A stretch of DNA of 64,000 nucleotides, from assembly GCF_025938095.1 (NCBI RefSeq), contig NZ_JAPCZF010000004.1, forward strand, positions 62,001 to 126,000, given 5' to 3'. The position numbers and the translations under genes were made by a program. This document shows, one piece after another, positions 55,046 through 64,000 of this stretch. The number at the start of each line of letters is the position of its first letter. Position 1 is the first letter of the stretch. Under the pieces are notes generated by a model that worked only from the letters and a program-made list of their open reading frames with translations, was not told where the DNA came from and did not search any database. Source of the stretch: Novosphingobium sp. JCM 18896 (GTDB taxonomy: Bacteria; Pseudomonadota; Alphaproteobacteria; Sphingomonadales; Sphingomonadaceae).

Positions 55046-55633
55046 ATGGCAGTTCGCAAGCGCCTTCCGCAGCATGAAAGCCGCATAGCGGCGCTCGACG
55101 CGGCGCGTGCGCTGTTGATCGAAAGCGGCCCGCAGGCGGTGACGCTCAAGGCCGTCGCCGCCCGTATGGGCCGGACCCATGCCAACCTGCTCCACCATTT
55201 CGGCACCGCGGCGCAGCTCCAGCGCTCGCTCGCCAGCCATCTCGCCGGCGCGATCTGCGGCACGATCGCCGAGGCGGTTCTGGCCAACCGTGCGGGCCTG
55301 GCTTCGGCGCGTGACGTCGTCGACCTGACCTTCGATGCTTTCGCCCGCGAAGGCGGCGGCGCGCTCGCTTCGTGGATGGCGCTCAACGGCAACGAGGATG
55401 CGCTCGATCCGATCGTCGAGGCGATCCACGACATGGTCGACGAACTCGACGCTTCGGGCGCCGGCATCCGCCGGGAAGTCACCCTGACCCTGGTGCTGCT
55501 CGCGCTCGGCGATGCCCAGATGGGCGGGGCGCTGACCAATTCGCTGGGCCTGCCCGCGCACACCGCGCGCGACATGGCCGAACGCGTGCTGACCGACGCG
55601 GCCGAGCGCGCGGCTTCGATGCTGCCCGGCTAG
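55046..55633 (+). CDS. TetR family transcriptional regulator
   Basis: 195 residues. The helix-turn-helix region is at about 14-60 (RIAALDAARALLIESGPQAV, LKAVAARMGRTHANLLHHFG). The ligand domain is Ala-rich and unlike that of the efflux TetR. It is divergent from the metal-dependent hydrolase gene with 235 bp between them, so control of that gene is likely. Its 3' end overlaps ygfZ by 4 bp on the opposite strand. Confidence 0.88.
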   Translation: MAVRKRLPQHESRIAALDAARALLIESGPQAVTLKAVAARMGRTHANLLHHFGTAAQLQRSLASHLAGAICGTIAEAVLANRAGLASARDVVDLTFDAFAREGGGALASWMALNGNEDALDPIVEAIHDMVDELDASGAGIRREVTLTLVLLALGDAQMGGALTNSLGLPAHTARDMAERVLTDAAERAASMLPG

Positions 55634-56373
55634 GCGGGGTTCGCCAGTCCGGCCTTGAGCCAGGCCGGAGCTGCCGTCTGGTCGATGTCCTCGATGCGCA
55701 GATGGTCGATCGCCAGGCCGAACTCGGGATAGGCCACGCGCTGCCGTGCCGGATCGGACTTGGCTAAGGGCACGACGATGAGCCGGCGGTTGACCTTCTG
55801 GCGCCAGTTCATCCGCGCCGTATTCTCCTGGCCGACATAGCAGCCCTTGGCGAAGCTGACGCCATGGAGCTCGACGGCATTGCATTCGAGCCAGAGCGTC
55901 GCGTCGCTGCCCAGTTCGGCGCGGCCCTCGCACACGCCAAGCGCGAGGCGGTGCGCGCGCCATTCCTCGTCGGCGCCCTCGTCGTCGGCCTCGACCGGTG
56001 CGATCCAGCGCTCGCCGAGCGCGTGGAGGCGCGGATCGGCGGCGGCGCCGTCGCCCTCGTGCGGGCGCCAATGGACCGCCACGCCCTCGTCGCGGGCGAT
56101 GCCGATGCGGCGGCGCAGGCGATAGAGCGAGAGCCGCTTGACCAGCGCGTCGGCCGCCTCGGCCTCGCAGTCGAGCAGGAGGTCCTGGCCCGAGGGCCAG
56201 ACGATGAAATCGAACAGCGCCTTGCCCTGCGGCGTCAGCAGCCCGGCCCAGACGGGTAGCAGACCCGCGACGTCGTTGGTGACGAGGCCCTGGAGGAACT
56301 CGGCGACGTCTTCCTCGGCATCTTGCGGTGAAACACGGACGATGGCGCGGGAGAACAGGCGGGTGGCGGTCAT
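55630..56373 (-). CDS. ygfZ: Folate-binding protein YgfZ (Fe-S/tRNA modification factor)
   Basis: 247 residues of the GcvT-like fold. The diagnostic KGCYVGQE motif is present, with the Cys needed in E. coli for Fe-S repair. It begins FSRAIVRVSPQDAEEDVAEFLQGLVTNDV, the normal folate-binding edge. It supports Fe-S enzymes such as the MiaB type. It is convergent on the TetR gene. Confidence 0.9.
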   Translation of the reverse strand: MTATRLFSRAIVRVSPQDAEEDVAEFLQGLVTNDVAGLLPVWAGLLTPQGKALFDFIVWPSGQDLLLDCEAEAADALVKRLSLYRLRRRIGIARDEGVAVHWRPHEGDGAAADPRLHALGERWIAPVEADDEGADEEWRAHRLALGVCEGRAELGSDATLWLECNAVELHGVSFAKGCYVGQENTARMNWRQKVNRRLIVVPLAKSDPARQRVAYPEFGLAIDHLRIEDIDQTAAPAWLKAGLANPA

Positions 56374-56484
56374 GCTCGCAAAGTGGCGATCCTCGCCGCG
56401 CTTGGCAATCCGTTCGCGAGAGCGCCAGCATGACAGTCACAGGCAAGCCTCGCGGCGCGGCGCTTCGCGCTCTAAGGGGCTCTG

Positions 56485-57720
56485 GTGAAACCCGAATCCG
56501 CCTTCTCGCTGCGCCAGCCGGCGATCGCCTTCATCTTCGTCACCGGCGTGCTCGACGTCATGGCGATGGGGCTGGTCATTCCCGTGCTGCCGCCGCTGAT
56601 CGAGGAGTTCGCCGGATCGCGCTCGGGCGCGGGTCTGTGGAACGGCGTGCTGACCGCGCTTTGGGCGGGGATGCAGTTCCTCTGCTCGCCGGTGATCGGT
56701 TCGCTGTCCGACCGTTTCGGCCGGCGGCCGGTGATCCTGATCTCGACCGCGGGGCTGGCGATCGACTGGGTGCTGATGGCGCTCGCGCCCAACCTGTGGT
56801 GGCTGGCGCTGGGCCGGATCATCGGCGGCATCACCTCGTCGAGCTTCACGGCGATCTACGCCTATATGGCCGACGTCACCACGCCCGACCAGCGCGCCCG
56901 CGCCTATGGCCTGGTCGGTGCGGCCTTCAGCCTGGGCTTCGTCGCCGGGCCGGCGCTGGGCGGCGTGCTCGGCGCCTGGGGGCCGCGCGTGCCGTTCTGG
57001 GTGGCGGCGGGGCTATCGGCCTTCGCCTTCCTCTACGGCTGGCTGATCCTGCCCGAATCGCTGCTGCAGGACCGCCGCATGGCCTTCGCCTGGTCGCGCG
57101 CCAATCCGCTGGGTTCGCTACGCCTGCTGCGCTCGCATCGCGAACTGTCGGGCCTCGCCGTGGTGACCCTGCTGCTCCATTTCGCGCACCACGTCTTCTC
57201 GGTGGTCTACGTGCTCTATGCCTATCACCGTTACGGGCTGGGCGCCTTCGAGGTCGGGCTGATGCTGGCGCTGGCCGGCGTGCTCGACATGATCGTCCAG
57301 GGCCTGGTGGTGGGACGCGTGGTCAAGCGCTTCGGTGACCGCAAGACGATGGTGATCGGCCTGATCGGCGGTACCCTGGGCCTCGTCGCCGTCGGCCTCG
57401 CGCCGACCGCCGAGCTGTTCGTCGCGGCGCTGTTCCCCAATGCGCTGTGGGGCCTGGCCATGCCGACCCTGCTGTCCTTGATGACGCAGCGCGTCGCCGA
57501 AAACGAGCAGGGCCAGCTCCAGGGTGCGAACAACAGCGTCGCATCGATCGCGGGCATCTTCTCGCCGATCTTCTTCGGCTGGGTCTACAGCGAGTCGGTG
57601 TCGCTGCCCGGCATCGCCTTCCTGATCGCTGCGGTGATTCTGGCGGTCGGCGCGACGATTGCCTTCCTTGCCACACGCGGGCCTGCGGATGGGCCTGCCG
57701 ACGGGCATGCCAATTCCTGA
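56485..57720 (+). CDS. TetA-type MFS drug transporter
   Basis: 411 residues from GTG, 12 membrane segments. The loop-2 motif [14 protein letters not shown] (GxxSDxxGRR) and the motif in [18 protein letters not shown] are those of the TCR/Tet (12-TM, H+ antiporter) group. Homologues may confer tetracycline efflux, but many chromosomal copies have other substrates, so resistance should not be assumed. It is followed 22 bp later by pyrC. Confidence 0.85.
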   Translation: MKPESAFSLRQPAIAFIFVTGVLDVMAMGLVIPVLPPLIEEFAGSRSGAGLWNGVLTALWAGMQFLCSPVIGSLSDRFGRRPVILISTAGLAIDWVLMALAPNLWWLALGRIIGGITSSSFTAIYAYMADVTTPDQRARAYGLVGAAFSLGFVAGPALGGVLGAWGPRVPFWVAAGLSAFAFLYGWLILPESLLQDRRMAFAWSRANPLGSLRLLRSHRELSGLAVVTLLLHFAHHVFSVVYVLYAYHRYGLGAFEVGLMLALAGVLDMIVQGLVVGRVVKRFGDRKTMVIGLIGGTLGLVAVGLAPTAELFVAALFPNALWGLAMPTLLSLMTQRVAENEQGQLQGANNSVASIAGIFSPIFFGWVYSESVSLPGIAFLIAAVILAVGATIAFLATRGPADGPADGHANS

Positions 57721-57742
57721 AAAGTGTGGCAGGGGCCCGCGC

Positions 57743-58789
57743 ATGGCCACCGCTTCCGACTCGCAGCTCACGATCCGCCGTCCCGATGACTGGCACGTCC
57801 ACCTCCGCGATGGCGAGGTGCTGAAAGGCGTCCTGCCGCACACCGCGAAGCAGTTCGCGCGCGCGATCGTCATGCCGAACCTGTCGCCGCCGGTAACCAC
57901 GGCCGCGGGTGTCCTCGCCTATCGTGGGCGGATCGAGGCGGCCGTGCCCGAAGGCATGAGCTTCACCCCGCTGATGACCGCCTATCTGACCGATTCGACC
58001 GACCCGGCCGACATCGTCGCAGGCTATGCCGACGGCGTCTTCGTCGCCGCCAAGCTCTATCCGGCGCATGCGACCACGGGCTCGGCGCACGGCGTGACCG
58101 ACGTCGCCAACATCCGCGGCGTGCTCGAGGCCATGGAGAAGATCGGCATGCCGCTGCTGATCCACGGCGAGGTGACCGACCACGATGTTGACATCTTCGA
58201 TCGCGAGGCCGTGTTCATCGAGCGCACCCTGGCACCGCTGGTGCGCGACCTGCCGGGCCTGAAGGTGGTGTTCGAGCACATTACCACGGCCGAGGCGGCG
58301 GACTTCGTCGATGCCAGCGGTCCGAACATCGGCGCGACGATCACGCCGCAGCACCTGCACATCAACCGCAATGCGATGCTCGTCGGTGGCATCCGCCCGC
58401 ACGCCTATTGCCTGCCCGTCGCCAAGCGCGAGAAGCACCGGCTGGCGCTGCGCAAGGCGGCGACGTCGGGCAGCGCCAAGTATTTCCTCGGCACCGACAG
58501 CGCGCCGCATGCGGTGGGCGCCAAGGAAAGCGCCTGCGGTTGCGCCGGCATCTTCAATGCGCCCTATGCGCTCGAAAGCTATGTGACCGTGTTCGACGAA
58601 GAGAACGCGCTGCAGCACTTCGAGGCTTTCGCCTCGGAAAACGGCCCGAAGTTCTATGGTCTTCCGCTCAACGAGGAACGCATCACGCTAGAGCGCGGCG
58701 AAGTCGCGGTGCCCGAGCGGGTCGATGCCAACGGCACGCCGATCGTGCCGTTCCATGCGGGAACGACGCTAGGCTGGCGCCTGGCCTGA
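57743..58789 (+). CDS. pyrC: Dihydroorotase (class II)
   Basis: 348 residues. [16 protein letters not shown] has the HxH metal ligands, [11 protein letters not shown] the lysine carboxylated in the di-zinc site, IHGEVTD and EHITT the next His residues, and LGTDSAPH the catalytic Asp. It forms dihydroorotate from carbamoyl aspartate. Its 3' end overlaps the convergent rarD by 21 bp. Confidence 0.96.
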   Translation: MATASDSQLTIRRPDDWHVHLRDGEVLKGVLPHTAKQFARAIVMPNLSPPVTTAAGVLAYRGRIEAAVPEGMSFTPLMTAYLTDSTDPADIVAGYADGVFVAAKLYPAHATTGSAHGVTDVANIRGVLEAMEKIGMPLLIHGEVTDHDVDIFDREAVFIERTLAPLVRDLPGLKVVFEHITTAEAADFVDASGPNIGATITPQHLHINRNAMLVGGIRPHAYCLPVAKREKHRLALRKAATSGSAKYFLGTDSAPHAVGAKESACGCAGIFNAPYALESYVTVFDEENALQHFEAFASENGPKFYGLPLNEERITLERGEVAVPERVDANGTPIVPFHAGTTLGWRLA

Positions 58790-59677
58790 CGCGCGCCGCC
58801 GCGCCAGCAGGTCCCAGACGAACACCGCGGCGGCCGTCCAGATCAGCAGGAAGCAGACGAGCTGCACCGGGCGCAACGGCTCGTGGAAGACGAAGAGGCC
58901 GAGCAGGAAGACGATCGTCGGCGCCAGATACTGGATGAAGCCGAGGGTCGAATAGTCCATGCGCTTGGTCGCCGTGGCGAACATCAGCAGCGGTACGGCG
59001 GTGATCACGCCGGCAAGCGGCAGCAGCAGGTCGGTGCGCGCATCCTGACCGAAGGCCGTGCCGTGGGCTTGCGTCTGCCAGACCACGATGCCGATGGCCG
59101 GCACGAGCAGCACGATCGTCTCGATCGTCAGCCCGGGCAGCGAGCCTACCGGGGTGAAGCGGCGGGCGAGGCCATAGCCCGAGAAGCTGACTGCCAGCGC
59201 GAGCGAGATACCCAACATCTCGCGCGCATCCCAGGCGAGCAGCGATACGCCCGCGGCGGCGATCGCCACGGCCGTCCACTGGCGGCGGTTGAGCCGCTCG
59301 CCGAGGAAAAGCGTGCCGGCGAGCACGTTCATCAGCGGGTTGATGTAGTAGCCGAGGCTCGTCGCGAAGACGTGACCGTCCTGGATCGCGGTGATGTAGA
59401 GCAGCCAGTTGCCGCCGATCAGCAGGGCGCTGACCAGCAGCATGCCCAGCGTACGAGGATTGCCCAGTGCGGCGAGGACTTCGGCACCCTGTCGCCGGAT
59501 CGCGACGATGGCCAGGCAGACGGGCAGGGTGAAGATCAGGCGCCAGCCGACGAATTCCAACGGCGGCACGCTGTGCACGAGCCGCAGGTAGAGCGGCAGC
59601 AGCCCCCAGACCAGGTAGGCGCCGATCGCATGCGGAAGCCCGCTGGGGCTGTCGGAGGGGGAGTCTTTGGAGGGCAA
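58769..59677 (-). CDS. rarD: EamA family transporter RarD
   Basis: 302 residues from TTG with AGGAA 7 nt upstream. Ten membrane segments in two EamA halves; the start [20 protein letters not shown] and [29 protein letters not shown] are RarD signatures. It is a metabolite exporter or importer of unknown substrate (linked to chloramphenicol sensitivity in Pseudomonas). Its 3' end overlaps pyrC. Confidence 0.88.
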   Translation of the reverse strand: MPSKDSPSDSPSGLPHAIGAYLVWGLLPLYLRLVHSVPPLEFVGWRLIFTLPVCLAIVAIRRQGAEVLAALGNPRTLGMLLVSALLIGGNWLLYITAIQDGHVFATSLGYYINPLMNVLAGTLFLGERLNRRQWTAVAIAAAGVSLLAWDAREMLGISLALAVSFSGYGLARRFTPVGSLPGLTIETIVLLVPAIGIVVWQTQAHGTAFGQDARTDLLLPLAGVITAVPLLMFATATKRMDYSTLGFIQYLAPTIVFLLGLFVFHEPLRPVQLVCFLLIWTAAAVFVWDLLARRRASGQAPA

Positions 59678-59875
59678 TCGCGGTTCCTGCGGCGGCCCTA
59701 GACCCCGGAATCCTGCGGGGCAAGCTTCGGCTGGTCGACCACCGGTGCTCGGCTCGCCGCAATCTGACCGATCCTGACTCGGGTGTTGTCCTTCGTTCAG
59801 GGTTCTGGGTGTTTAACTGAACGCAGACGCACTGAACGCGACTCAAGTTTGAATATCGAGCCCAGGAGACCCGTC

Positions 59876-60304
59876 ATGATCAAGCTTCATCACACCGCCC
59901 TGATCGGCCTCGCGAGCGCCGGTATGATCGCCGCCGCTGCCCCGGCCACCGCGGCGACCGCCTTCGACGTTCCCGCGCAGGTTTCGACGATGACCGGCAC
60001 CGCCGATCTCGAAGCGAACCAGTATCGCGACCGCAACTGGCGCGATGGCCGCGGTTATCGCAACTACAACAACAACGGCTATTACAACGGCCCGAGCTGG
60101 CGCGGCCGCGATGGTCGCTACTACTGCCGCCGCAATGACGGCACCACCGGCCTGCTGATCGGCGGCGCGGTGGGTGGCCTGATCGGCAACAGCGTTGCCG
60201 GCCGCGGCGGCGACCGCACGCTCGGCACCATCCTCGGCGTTGCCGGCGGTGCCCTGCTCGGCCGCGAGGTCGACCGTGGCGGTTCTTCGCGCCGCTGCCG
60301 CTAA
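59876..60304 (+). CDS. Glycine-zipper 2TM domain protein, secreted
   Basis: 142 residues with a signal peptide (IGLASAGMIAAAAPATAATA). A stretch of Arg, Tyr, Asn and Gly (RDRNWRDGRGYRNYNNNGYY) leads to TGLLIGGAVGGLIGNSVAGR and LGTILGVAGGALLGREVDRG, the glycine-zipper 2TM pattern also seen in SlyB-type outer-membrane lipoproteins; here there is no lipobox. The function is probably envelope-related. CAGGAG lies 9 nt before the ATG. A terminator follows. Confidence 0.8.
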   Translation: MIKLHHTALIGLASAGMIAAAAPATAATAFDVPAQVSTMTGTADLEANQYRDRNWRDGRGYRNYNNNGYYNGPSWRGRDGRYYCRRNDGTTGLLIGGAVGGLIGNSVAGRGGDRTLGTILGVAGGALLGREVDRGGSSRRCR

Positions 60305-60335
60305 GCGCCGCTTAAAGCGAAAAGCCGCTTTTCGA

Positions 60336-60367
60336 AGAGCGTCCCCGAGCGATCGGGGGCGCTCTTT
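60336..60367 (+). terminator. Terminator after the glycine-zipper gene
   Basis: A 13-position stem with one G-T mismatch (AGAGCGTCCCCGA at 60336-60348 with TCGGGGGCGCTCT at 60353-60365) is followed by a short T-run (60365-60367, TTT, then CG). It lies 31 bp after the stop. Confidence 0.75.
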
Positions 60368-60416
60368 CGCGTAAGGATAACGTGAAATTAGGGGCTTGGC
60401 GCTAAGCGCCGTCGCG

Positions 60417-61130
60417 ATGGTTCGCATCGCTGCCCTGCTGTCCGGCGCTGGCGCCGCCTTGCTGCTCGCCGGTTGCGGCGGAGCTGCGAAAGACGCGTCA
60501 CGCGCGAAGATCGATGATCCGGCGGTGATCGACGCCCTGGCCGATCCGATCATGACCGACCCCGAACTGGCCTCGCAGAACGACGCCCATGCGGCGATCT
60601 CGGTGACCGGTGCGGTCAGCGCCGCGCTGCCGCCGATCGAGGCGGACGACGATGCGATCGATGCCGCCAAGGACGAGGCTGCGCGACTGGTCGGCGGCAT
60701 GCCTGCGGCCGCACCCGATCCCGCCGCGGCGAATCTCGAGCCTTTCCGCGAATCCGTGACCGCCGCGCAGATGGCGGTTGCCGCGCGCGTGCCGGGTTCC
60801 GATTGTGCTGCGCGGGTGAGCTACACCGCGCGCTGGGCGACGGCTCTGCCCGAGCCGCTGTCGGTCTATCCGCGGGGGGCGGTGGACGAGGCGGCGGGCA
60901 GCGATGCCGGTTGTCGCCTGCGCGTCGTCCATTTTCGCACGCCCGTGGCGGTCGATGACGTGCTGGGGTTCTACCATGCCCGTCTGCGAGCGGCTGGCTT
61001 CGCGGTCCAGCATCAGGCCGACGGCGCCGATCACCTGTTGCGCGGCAACAAGGGGGGAACGGGCTATGTCGTGTACCTGCGCGCGGGCGAGGACGGCCTG
61101 ACGATGGCTGACGTGGTGGCGGGCGGCTGA
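60417..61130 (+). CDS. Predicted lipoprotein, unknown function
   Basis: 237 residues with lipobox LLAGC near residue 20 (GAALLLAGC). An acidic, Ala-rich region is followed by a folded C-terminal part (about 135-230) containing two Cys (SDCAARVSYTARWATALPE, DAGCRLRVVHF) and FYHARLRAAGFAVQHQADGA. That last pattern is seen in short uncharacterised envelope proteins of sphingomonads. A TTG seven codons upstream is possible but the signal sequence supports this ATG. Confidence 0.7.
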   Translation: MVRIAALLSGAGAALLLAGCGGAAKDASRAKIDDPAVIDALADPIMTDPELASQNDAHAAISVTGAVSAALPPIEADDDAIDAAKDEAARLVGGMPAAAPDPAAANLEPFRESVTAAQMAVAARVPGSDCAARVSYTARWATALPEPLSVYPRGAVDEAAGSDAGCRLRVVHFRTPVAVDDVLGFYHARLRAAGFAVQHQADGADHLLRGNKGGTGYVVYLRAGEDGLTMADVVAGG

Positions 61131-61161
61131 ACGAACGCTCTACCACCTGCCCAATACACCT

Positions 61162-61267
61162 CCGTCATCCCCGCGAAGGCGGGGATCCATCACCCGAGCG
61201 CTCCGATCAAACGGTCGTGCGGTGTGAGAGCCCCGGAGATGGATCCCCGCCTTCGCGGGGATGACGG
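61162..61267. repeat. Palindromic repeat element (family C)
   Basis: Two perfectly complementary 29-bp arms lie at 61162-61190 and 61239-61267, each carrying a smaller hairpin (CCCCGC-gaag-GCGGGG). About 48 bp separate them. The core GTCATCCCCGCGAAGGCGGG is a type I know from many alphaproteobacterial intergenic regions. It sits between the lipoprotein and the convergent astD. Confidence 0.88.
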
Positions 61268-61329
61268 GGAGTGGTGTAGGAAAGATGGGAATGGCGTGAG
61301 AGAGGGCGTGGCATAGCGCCACCGCCGCC

Positions 61330-62745
61330 TCAGCTATCCTTGAGCCCAACCCCGATCAGCGCGCGCGGCTGTTCCATCTCGGCCGAGCTCACCGGATAGG
61401 CGCAATAGTCGGCCGCGTAGTAGCCGGTGGCGCGGTGGTTGCCCGAAATGCCGATGCCGCCGAAGGGGGCCGCCAGCGGCGCGCCGATCGTCGGGCGGTT
61501 CCAGTTGACGATGCCTGCGCGGACATTGGCCCAGAAGCGATTGTAGTCGTTCGGCGAGCCGCCGATCAGCGAGGCTGACAGGCCGAACCGCGTGGCATTG
61601 GCCTCGGTGATCGCCTGGTCGAAGTCGTCGACGCGGATCACCTGGAGGATCGGGCCGAACAGTTCGACGTCGGGGCGCTCCTTCATGCCGGTCACGTCGA
61701 TGATCGCGGGCGACAGGAACGGCTTGCCGTCGTTCGACCGGACCAGGTGCTTGATCGGTCGCCCGCCGTTGCTCAGCAGGTAGAGGAAGCTTTCGGTCAG
61801 GCCGTCGGCGACAGCGCCGTCGATCACCGGGCCCATGAACGGCGCGGGATCGTCGAACGGTGCGCCGACGATGATGCGATCGGCCAGGTCCTTCACCGCG
61901 CCGATCAGGGCATCGTAGAGCGAGGACTTCACGATCAGCCGGCGCGCGGCGGTGCAGCGCTGGCCGGCACTGGTGAAGGCCGATTGCACGATCAGCGCGG
62001 CGGCGTCGGTCACCAGCGGCGTGTCCCAGGCGACGATCGGGTTGTTGCCGCCCATTTCGAGCGTGACGATCTTGTCGGGCCGCGCCGCCAGCTTGCGGTT
62101 GATCGCGATGCCCGTGTGCGCCGAGCCGGTGAACAGTACGCCGTTGACGCCATCGTGCAGCGCTAGCGCCTGGCCGGTGTCGGGGCCGCCGATCAGCAGT
62201 TGGACCACGCCCGCGGGGATGCCCGCGCGGTGGAAGCACTGGACCAGCGCCTCGGCCGTGGCGGGGGCCTTCTCGCTGGGCTTGAACACCACGGCATTGC
62301 CCGCGATCAGCGCGGGAATGATGTGCCCCGTGGGCAGGTGCGCGGGGAAGTTGAACGGGCTGAGCACGGCCATCACGCCGTGCGGCTTGTGGCGCACGGC
62401 CGAGGCGCCCTGGAGCGCGCTGTCGAGCTTGCGCTGGGCCGAACGCTCGGCATAGGCGCGGATCGAGATCTCGACGCGCGCGACGACGTTCTCGACCTCG
62501 GCCTGGGCTTCCCAATTGGGCTTGCCGGTTTCGCGCGCGATGATTGTGGAAAGCTTTTCGGCGTCCTTGCGCACTTCGTTGGCGAAACGGCGCAGCAGCT
62601 CCATGCGCGTCGCCAGCGGCTGCGCAGCCCAGGCGGGCCACGAGCGCTTGGCCTGGGAGACCGCGTCGTCCACGTCCCCGATCTTGCCGCGCCAGAGTTC
62701 CGCGCCCGTCGCGGGCTCGTAGGAAATGATCTCGGTCTGGCTCAC
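61330..62745 (-). CDS. astD: Succinylglutamate-semialdehyde dehydrogenase (aldehyde dehydrogenase superfamily)
   Basis: 471 residues from GTG. The active-site Cys is in SAGQRCTAARR and the base Glu in LEMGGNNP, with the NAD loop FTGSAHTGIAINRKLA. SYEPATGAELWRGKIGDV is the AstD-type start. It oxidises succinylglutamate semialdehyde in arginine breakdown by the AST pathway. No other ast genes are in the window, so the specificity is from family resemblance. Confidence 0.85.
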   Translation of the reverse strand: MSQTEIISYEPATGAELWRGKIGDVDDAVSQAKRSWPAWAAQPLATRMELLRRFANEVRKDAEKLSTIIARETGKPNWEAQAEVENVVARVEISIRAYAERSAQRKLDSALQGASAVRHKPHGVMAVLSPFNFPAHLPTGHIIPALIAGNAVVFKPSEKAPATAEALVQCFHRAGIPAGVVQLLIGGPDTGQALALHDGVNGVLFTGSAHTGIAINRKLAARPDKIVTLEMGGNNPIVAWDTPLVTDAAALIVQSAFTSAGQRCTAARRLIVKSSLYDALIGAVKDLADRIIVGAPFDDPAPFMGPVIDGAVADGLTESFLYLLSNGGRPIKHLVRSNDGKPFLSPAIIDVTGMKERPDVELFGPILQVIRVDDFDQAITEANATRFGLSASLIGGSPNDYNRFWANVRAGIVNWNRPTIGAPLAAPFGGIGISGNHRATGYYAADYCAYPVSSAEMEQPRALIGVGLKDS

Positions 62746-62811
62746 GATCTCGGGTCGGCCTCCTGAGGGTGAAACGGGGATTAACGGCAAAGGTGCCGGG
62801 TTTGAAGACCG

Positions 62812-64000
62812 TTACGCGCGGTTGTGCCCAGCCGGTTGCGGCGGTTCGCCCAGCGCATCGCCGAGCCGGCGGATCGCCGCGACTTTGTCCGCCAGCGGCG
62901 ACCAGTCGTCGTTTTCGGCGATCGCCGCCCAGACGCGCTCGACCTCGTCGATCACCAGCGTTGGCGGCGCATCGTCCTGCCAGAGCGGGTGATCGGCCGC
63001 ATCCGTCGCGGCATAGGTGCGCAACAGATCGCCGAACTCGTCCGCCGGTGCGTCGCGACCGTTGCGATGGGTGAAGAACAGCGCGTCGGGCGCCTGGCCG
63101 CTCTCGACCATGTGCTTTTCGGCGGCGGTGATCAGCTTCATCTCGGTGTCGAGGCATTGCGGCGTCACGCCCAGCCGCCAGCAGAAGCGGCGCGCCATGG
63201 CTTGCTGGTAGAGCCCGCCGAAGCGTTCGAGCGCGAAGACCAGCGGCTCGGTTTCGGCCAGCAGGCGCAGCGATACCGCGAGTTGCTGGCAGTTCCACAG
63301 GATCGCCTCGGGCTGGCGGCCGAAGGCGTAGAGCCCCGAATGGTCGAAATAGGCGGCGGTGAAGCGTGGATCCCACTGCGGCAGCCAGCGCCAGGGGCCG
63401 TAGTCGAAGCTCTCGCCCGAGACGTTCATGTTGTCCGAATTGAGTACGCCGTGGACGAAGCCCGCGACCATGTAGGAGGCGGCGAGATCGGCCATGCGCT
63501 CGACCACCTGGTGGAGCAGGCGGATTGCCGGCTCGTCGCGACCGGGGGCGTCCTCGGGCGGGGGCGGGCCGGGGAACTGCGCCAGGCAATAGTCGACCAG
63601 CGCGGCCATGTGCTCGGCGTCCTCGTAGGCGCGCAGGCGCTGGAAGGTGCCGATGCGGATGTGCCCGTGGCTCAGCCGCAGCAGCACGGCCGAACGCGTC
63701 GGCGAGGGCTCGTCACCGCGCCACAGCTCCTCGCCGGTCTCGATCACCGAGAAGGTCTTGCTGGTATAGACGCCGAGCGCTTCGAGCATCTCGGTCGCCA
63801 TGATCTCGCGCACCGCGCCCTTCAGGGTCAGCCGCCCGTCGCCGTCGCGGCTGTAGGGCGTGACGCCCGAACCCTTGGTGCCGAGGTCGAGCAGGCGATC
63901 CGCGGAATCGCGCATCTGCGCGAAGAGGAAGCCGCGGCCGTCGCCGATGTCGGGGTTGTAGTGGCGGAACTGGTGCCCGTGATAGCGCAGCGCCAGCGGG
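62812..64000 (-). CDS. Protein adenylyltransferase SelO family (YdiU), 5' end outside window
   Basis: 395 residues of the C-terminal part are present; the gene runs off the end. YHGHQFRHYNPDIGDGRGF is the family's Gly-rich ATP-binding region, and FVHGVLNSDNMNVSGESFDYGPW holds the conserved catalytic Asn-Asp pair. SelO is a pseudokinase that transfers AMP to Ser, Thr or Tyr of redox proteins. This version has the bacterial short form without a Cys-rich tail. It starts upstream of astD in the same direction, 66 bp apart. Confidence 0.88.
   Translation of the reverse strand, partial: PLALRYHGHQFRHYNPDIGDGRGFLFAQMRDSADRLLDLGTKGSGVTPYSRDGDGRLTLKGAVREIMATEMLEALGVYTSKTFSVIETGEELWRGDEPSPTRSAVLLRLSHGHIRIGTFQRLRAYEDAEHMAALVDYCLAQFPGPPPPEDAPGRDEPAIRLLHQVVERMADLAASYMVAGFVHGVLNSDNMNVSGESFDYGPWRWLPQWDPRFTAAYFDHSGLYAFGRQPEAILWNCQQLAVSLRLLAETEPLVFALERFGGLYQQAMARRFCWRLGVTPQCLDTEMKLITAAEKHMVESGQAPDALFFTHRNGRDAPADEFGDLLRTYAATDAADHPLWQDDAPPTLVIDEVERVWAAIAENDDWSPLADKVAAIRRLGDALGEPPQPAGHNRA

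Noticed and set aside
56485..57720. Tetracycline-resistance gene
   Set aside because: The family match is real but the gene has chromosomal codon use and housekeeping neighbours; substrate and resistance cannot be inferred.

Overview
The window is a compact, GC-rich stretch (roughly two thirds G+C by eye) of an alphaproteobacterial chromosome, most likely a sphingomonad and probably close to Novosphingobium. The signs are a TorF-type putative porin, a luxR/luxI pair followed by a phytanoyl-CoA dioxygenase gene, the argH - small lipoprotein - lysA order, the cox gene order with ctaB/ctaG/DUF983/SURF1, and palindromic intergenic repeats of sphingomonad style. I see no rRNA, tRNA, insertion sequence, prophage or CRISPR array. 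About 75 genes are supported, mostly housekeeping, tightly packed, with many 1-4 bp stop/start overlaps.

Layout. 1-5.4 kb: end of hisE, a HIT protein and the ybgC-tolQRAB-pal envelope operon. 5.4-9.9 kb: small membrane protein, J-domain protein, MFS transporter, infC, pdeM, hemF. 10-13.4 kb: one 1132-codon gene that joins a GH18-like domain, a NodB deacetylase and a GT2 synthase. 13.6-16.6 kb: quorum-sensing module luxR-luxI-phyH-winged-helix gene. 16.6-23.3 kb: TetR regulator divergent from an RND efflux operon (adaptor, pump, outer-membrane channel). 23.3-26.6 kb: a gene-poor stretch, VOC protein, TorF porin, TlpA-like lipoprotein. 26.6-31.2 kb: argH, lptM-like, lysA, siroheme-type dehydrogenase, two PaaI-type thioesterases. 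31.3-33.4 kb: an unrecognised three-gene cassette (54-residue peptide plus two related proteins). 33.4-39.1 kb (minus strand): HTH protein, ruvX, DUF3089 hydrolase, AI-2E-type transporter, lepB, acpS, pdxJ, pyrE. 39.3-45.8 kb: aa3-type cytochrome c oxidase genes and their assembly factors. 45.8-53 kb: thrC, methyltransferases, folB, moaA/D/E, rplU-rpmA. 53-64 kb: GNAT, metal-dependent hydrolase with its own TetR regulator, ygfZ, TetA-type MFS, pyrC, rarD, two envelope proteins, astD and a SelO fragment running off the end.

How parts work together. Tol-Pal genes maintain the envelope. The cox block encodes subunits II, I and III with heme farnesylation (ctaB), copper insertion (ctaG) and SURF1. 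The quorum module has palindromes before luxR and between luxR and luxI that could close a feedback loop; the polysaccharide gene directly upstream may or may not be part of that response. The efflux operon has a clear 28-bp inverted repeat as likely operator for its divergent TetR gene.

The most interesting unexplained items are the 31.4-33.4 kb peptide/cupin-like cassette, the nested inverted repeats around luxI, the three-enzyme polysaccharide protein, and the fact that four palindromic repeats all lie between convergent genes. All calls rest on reading the sequence and family knowledge; no database search was run.
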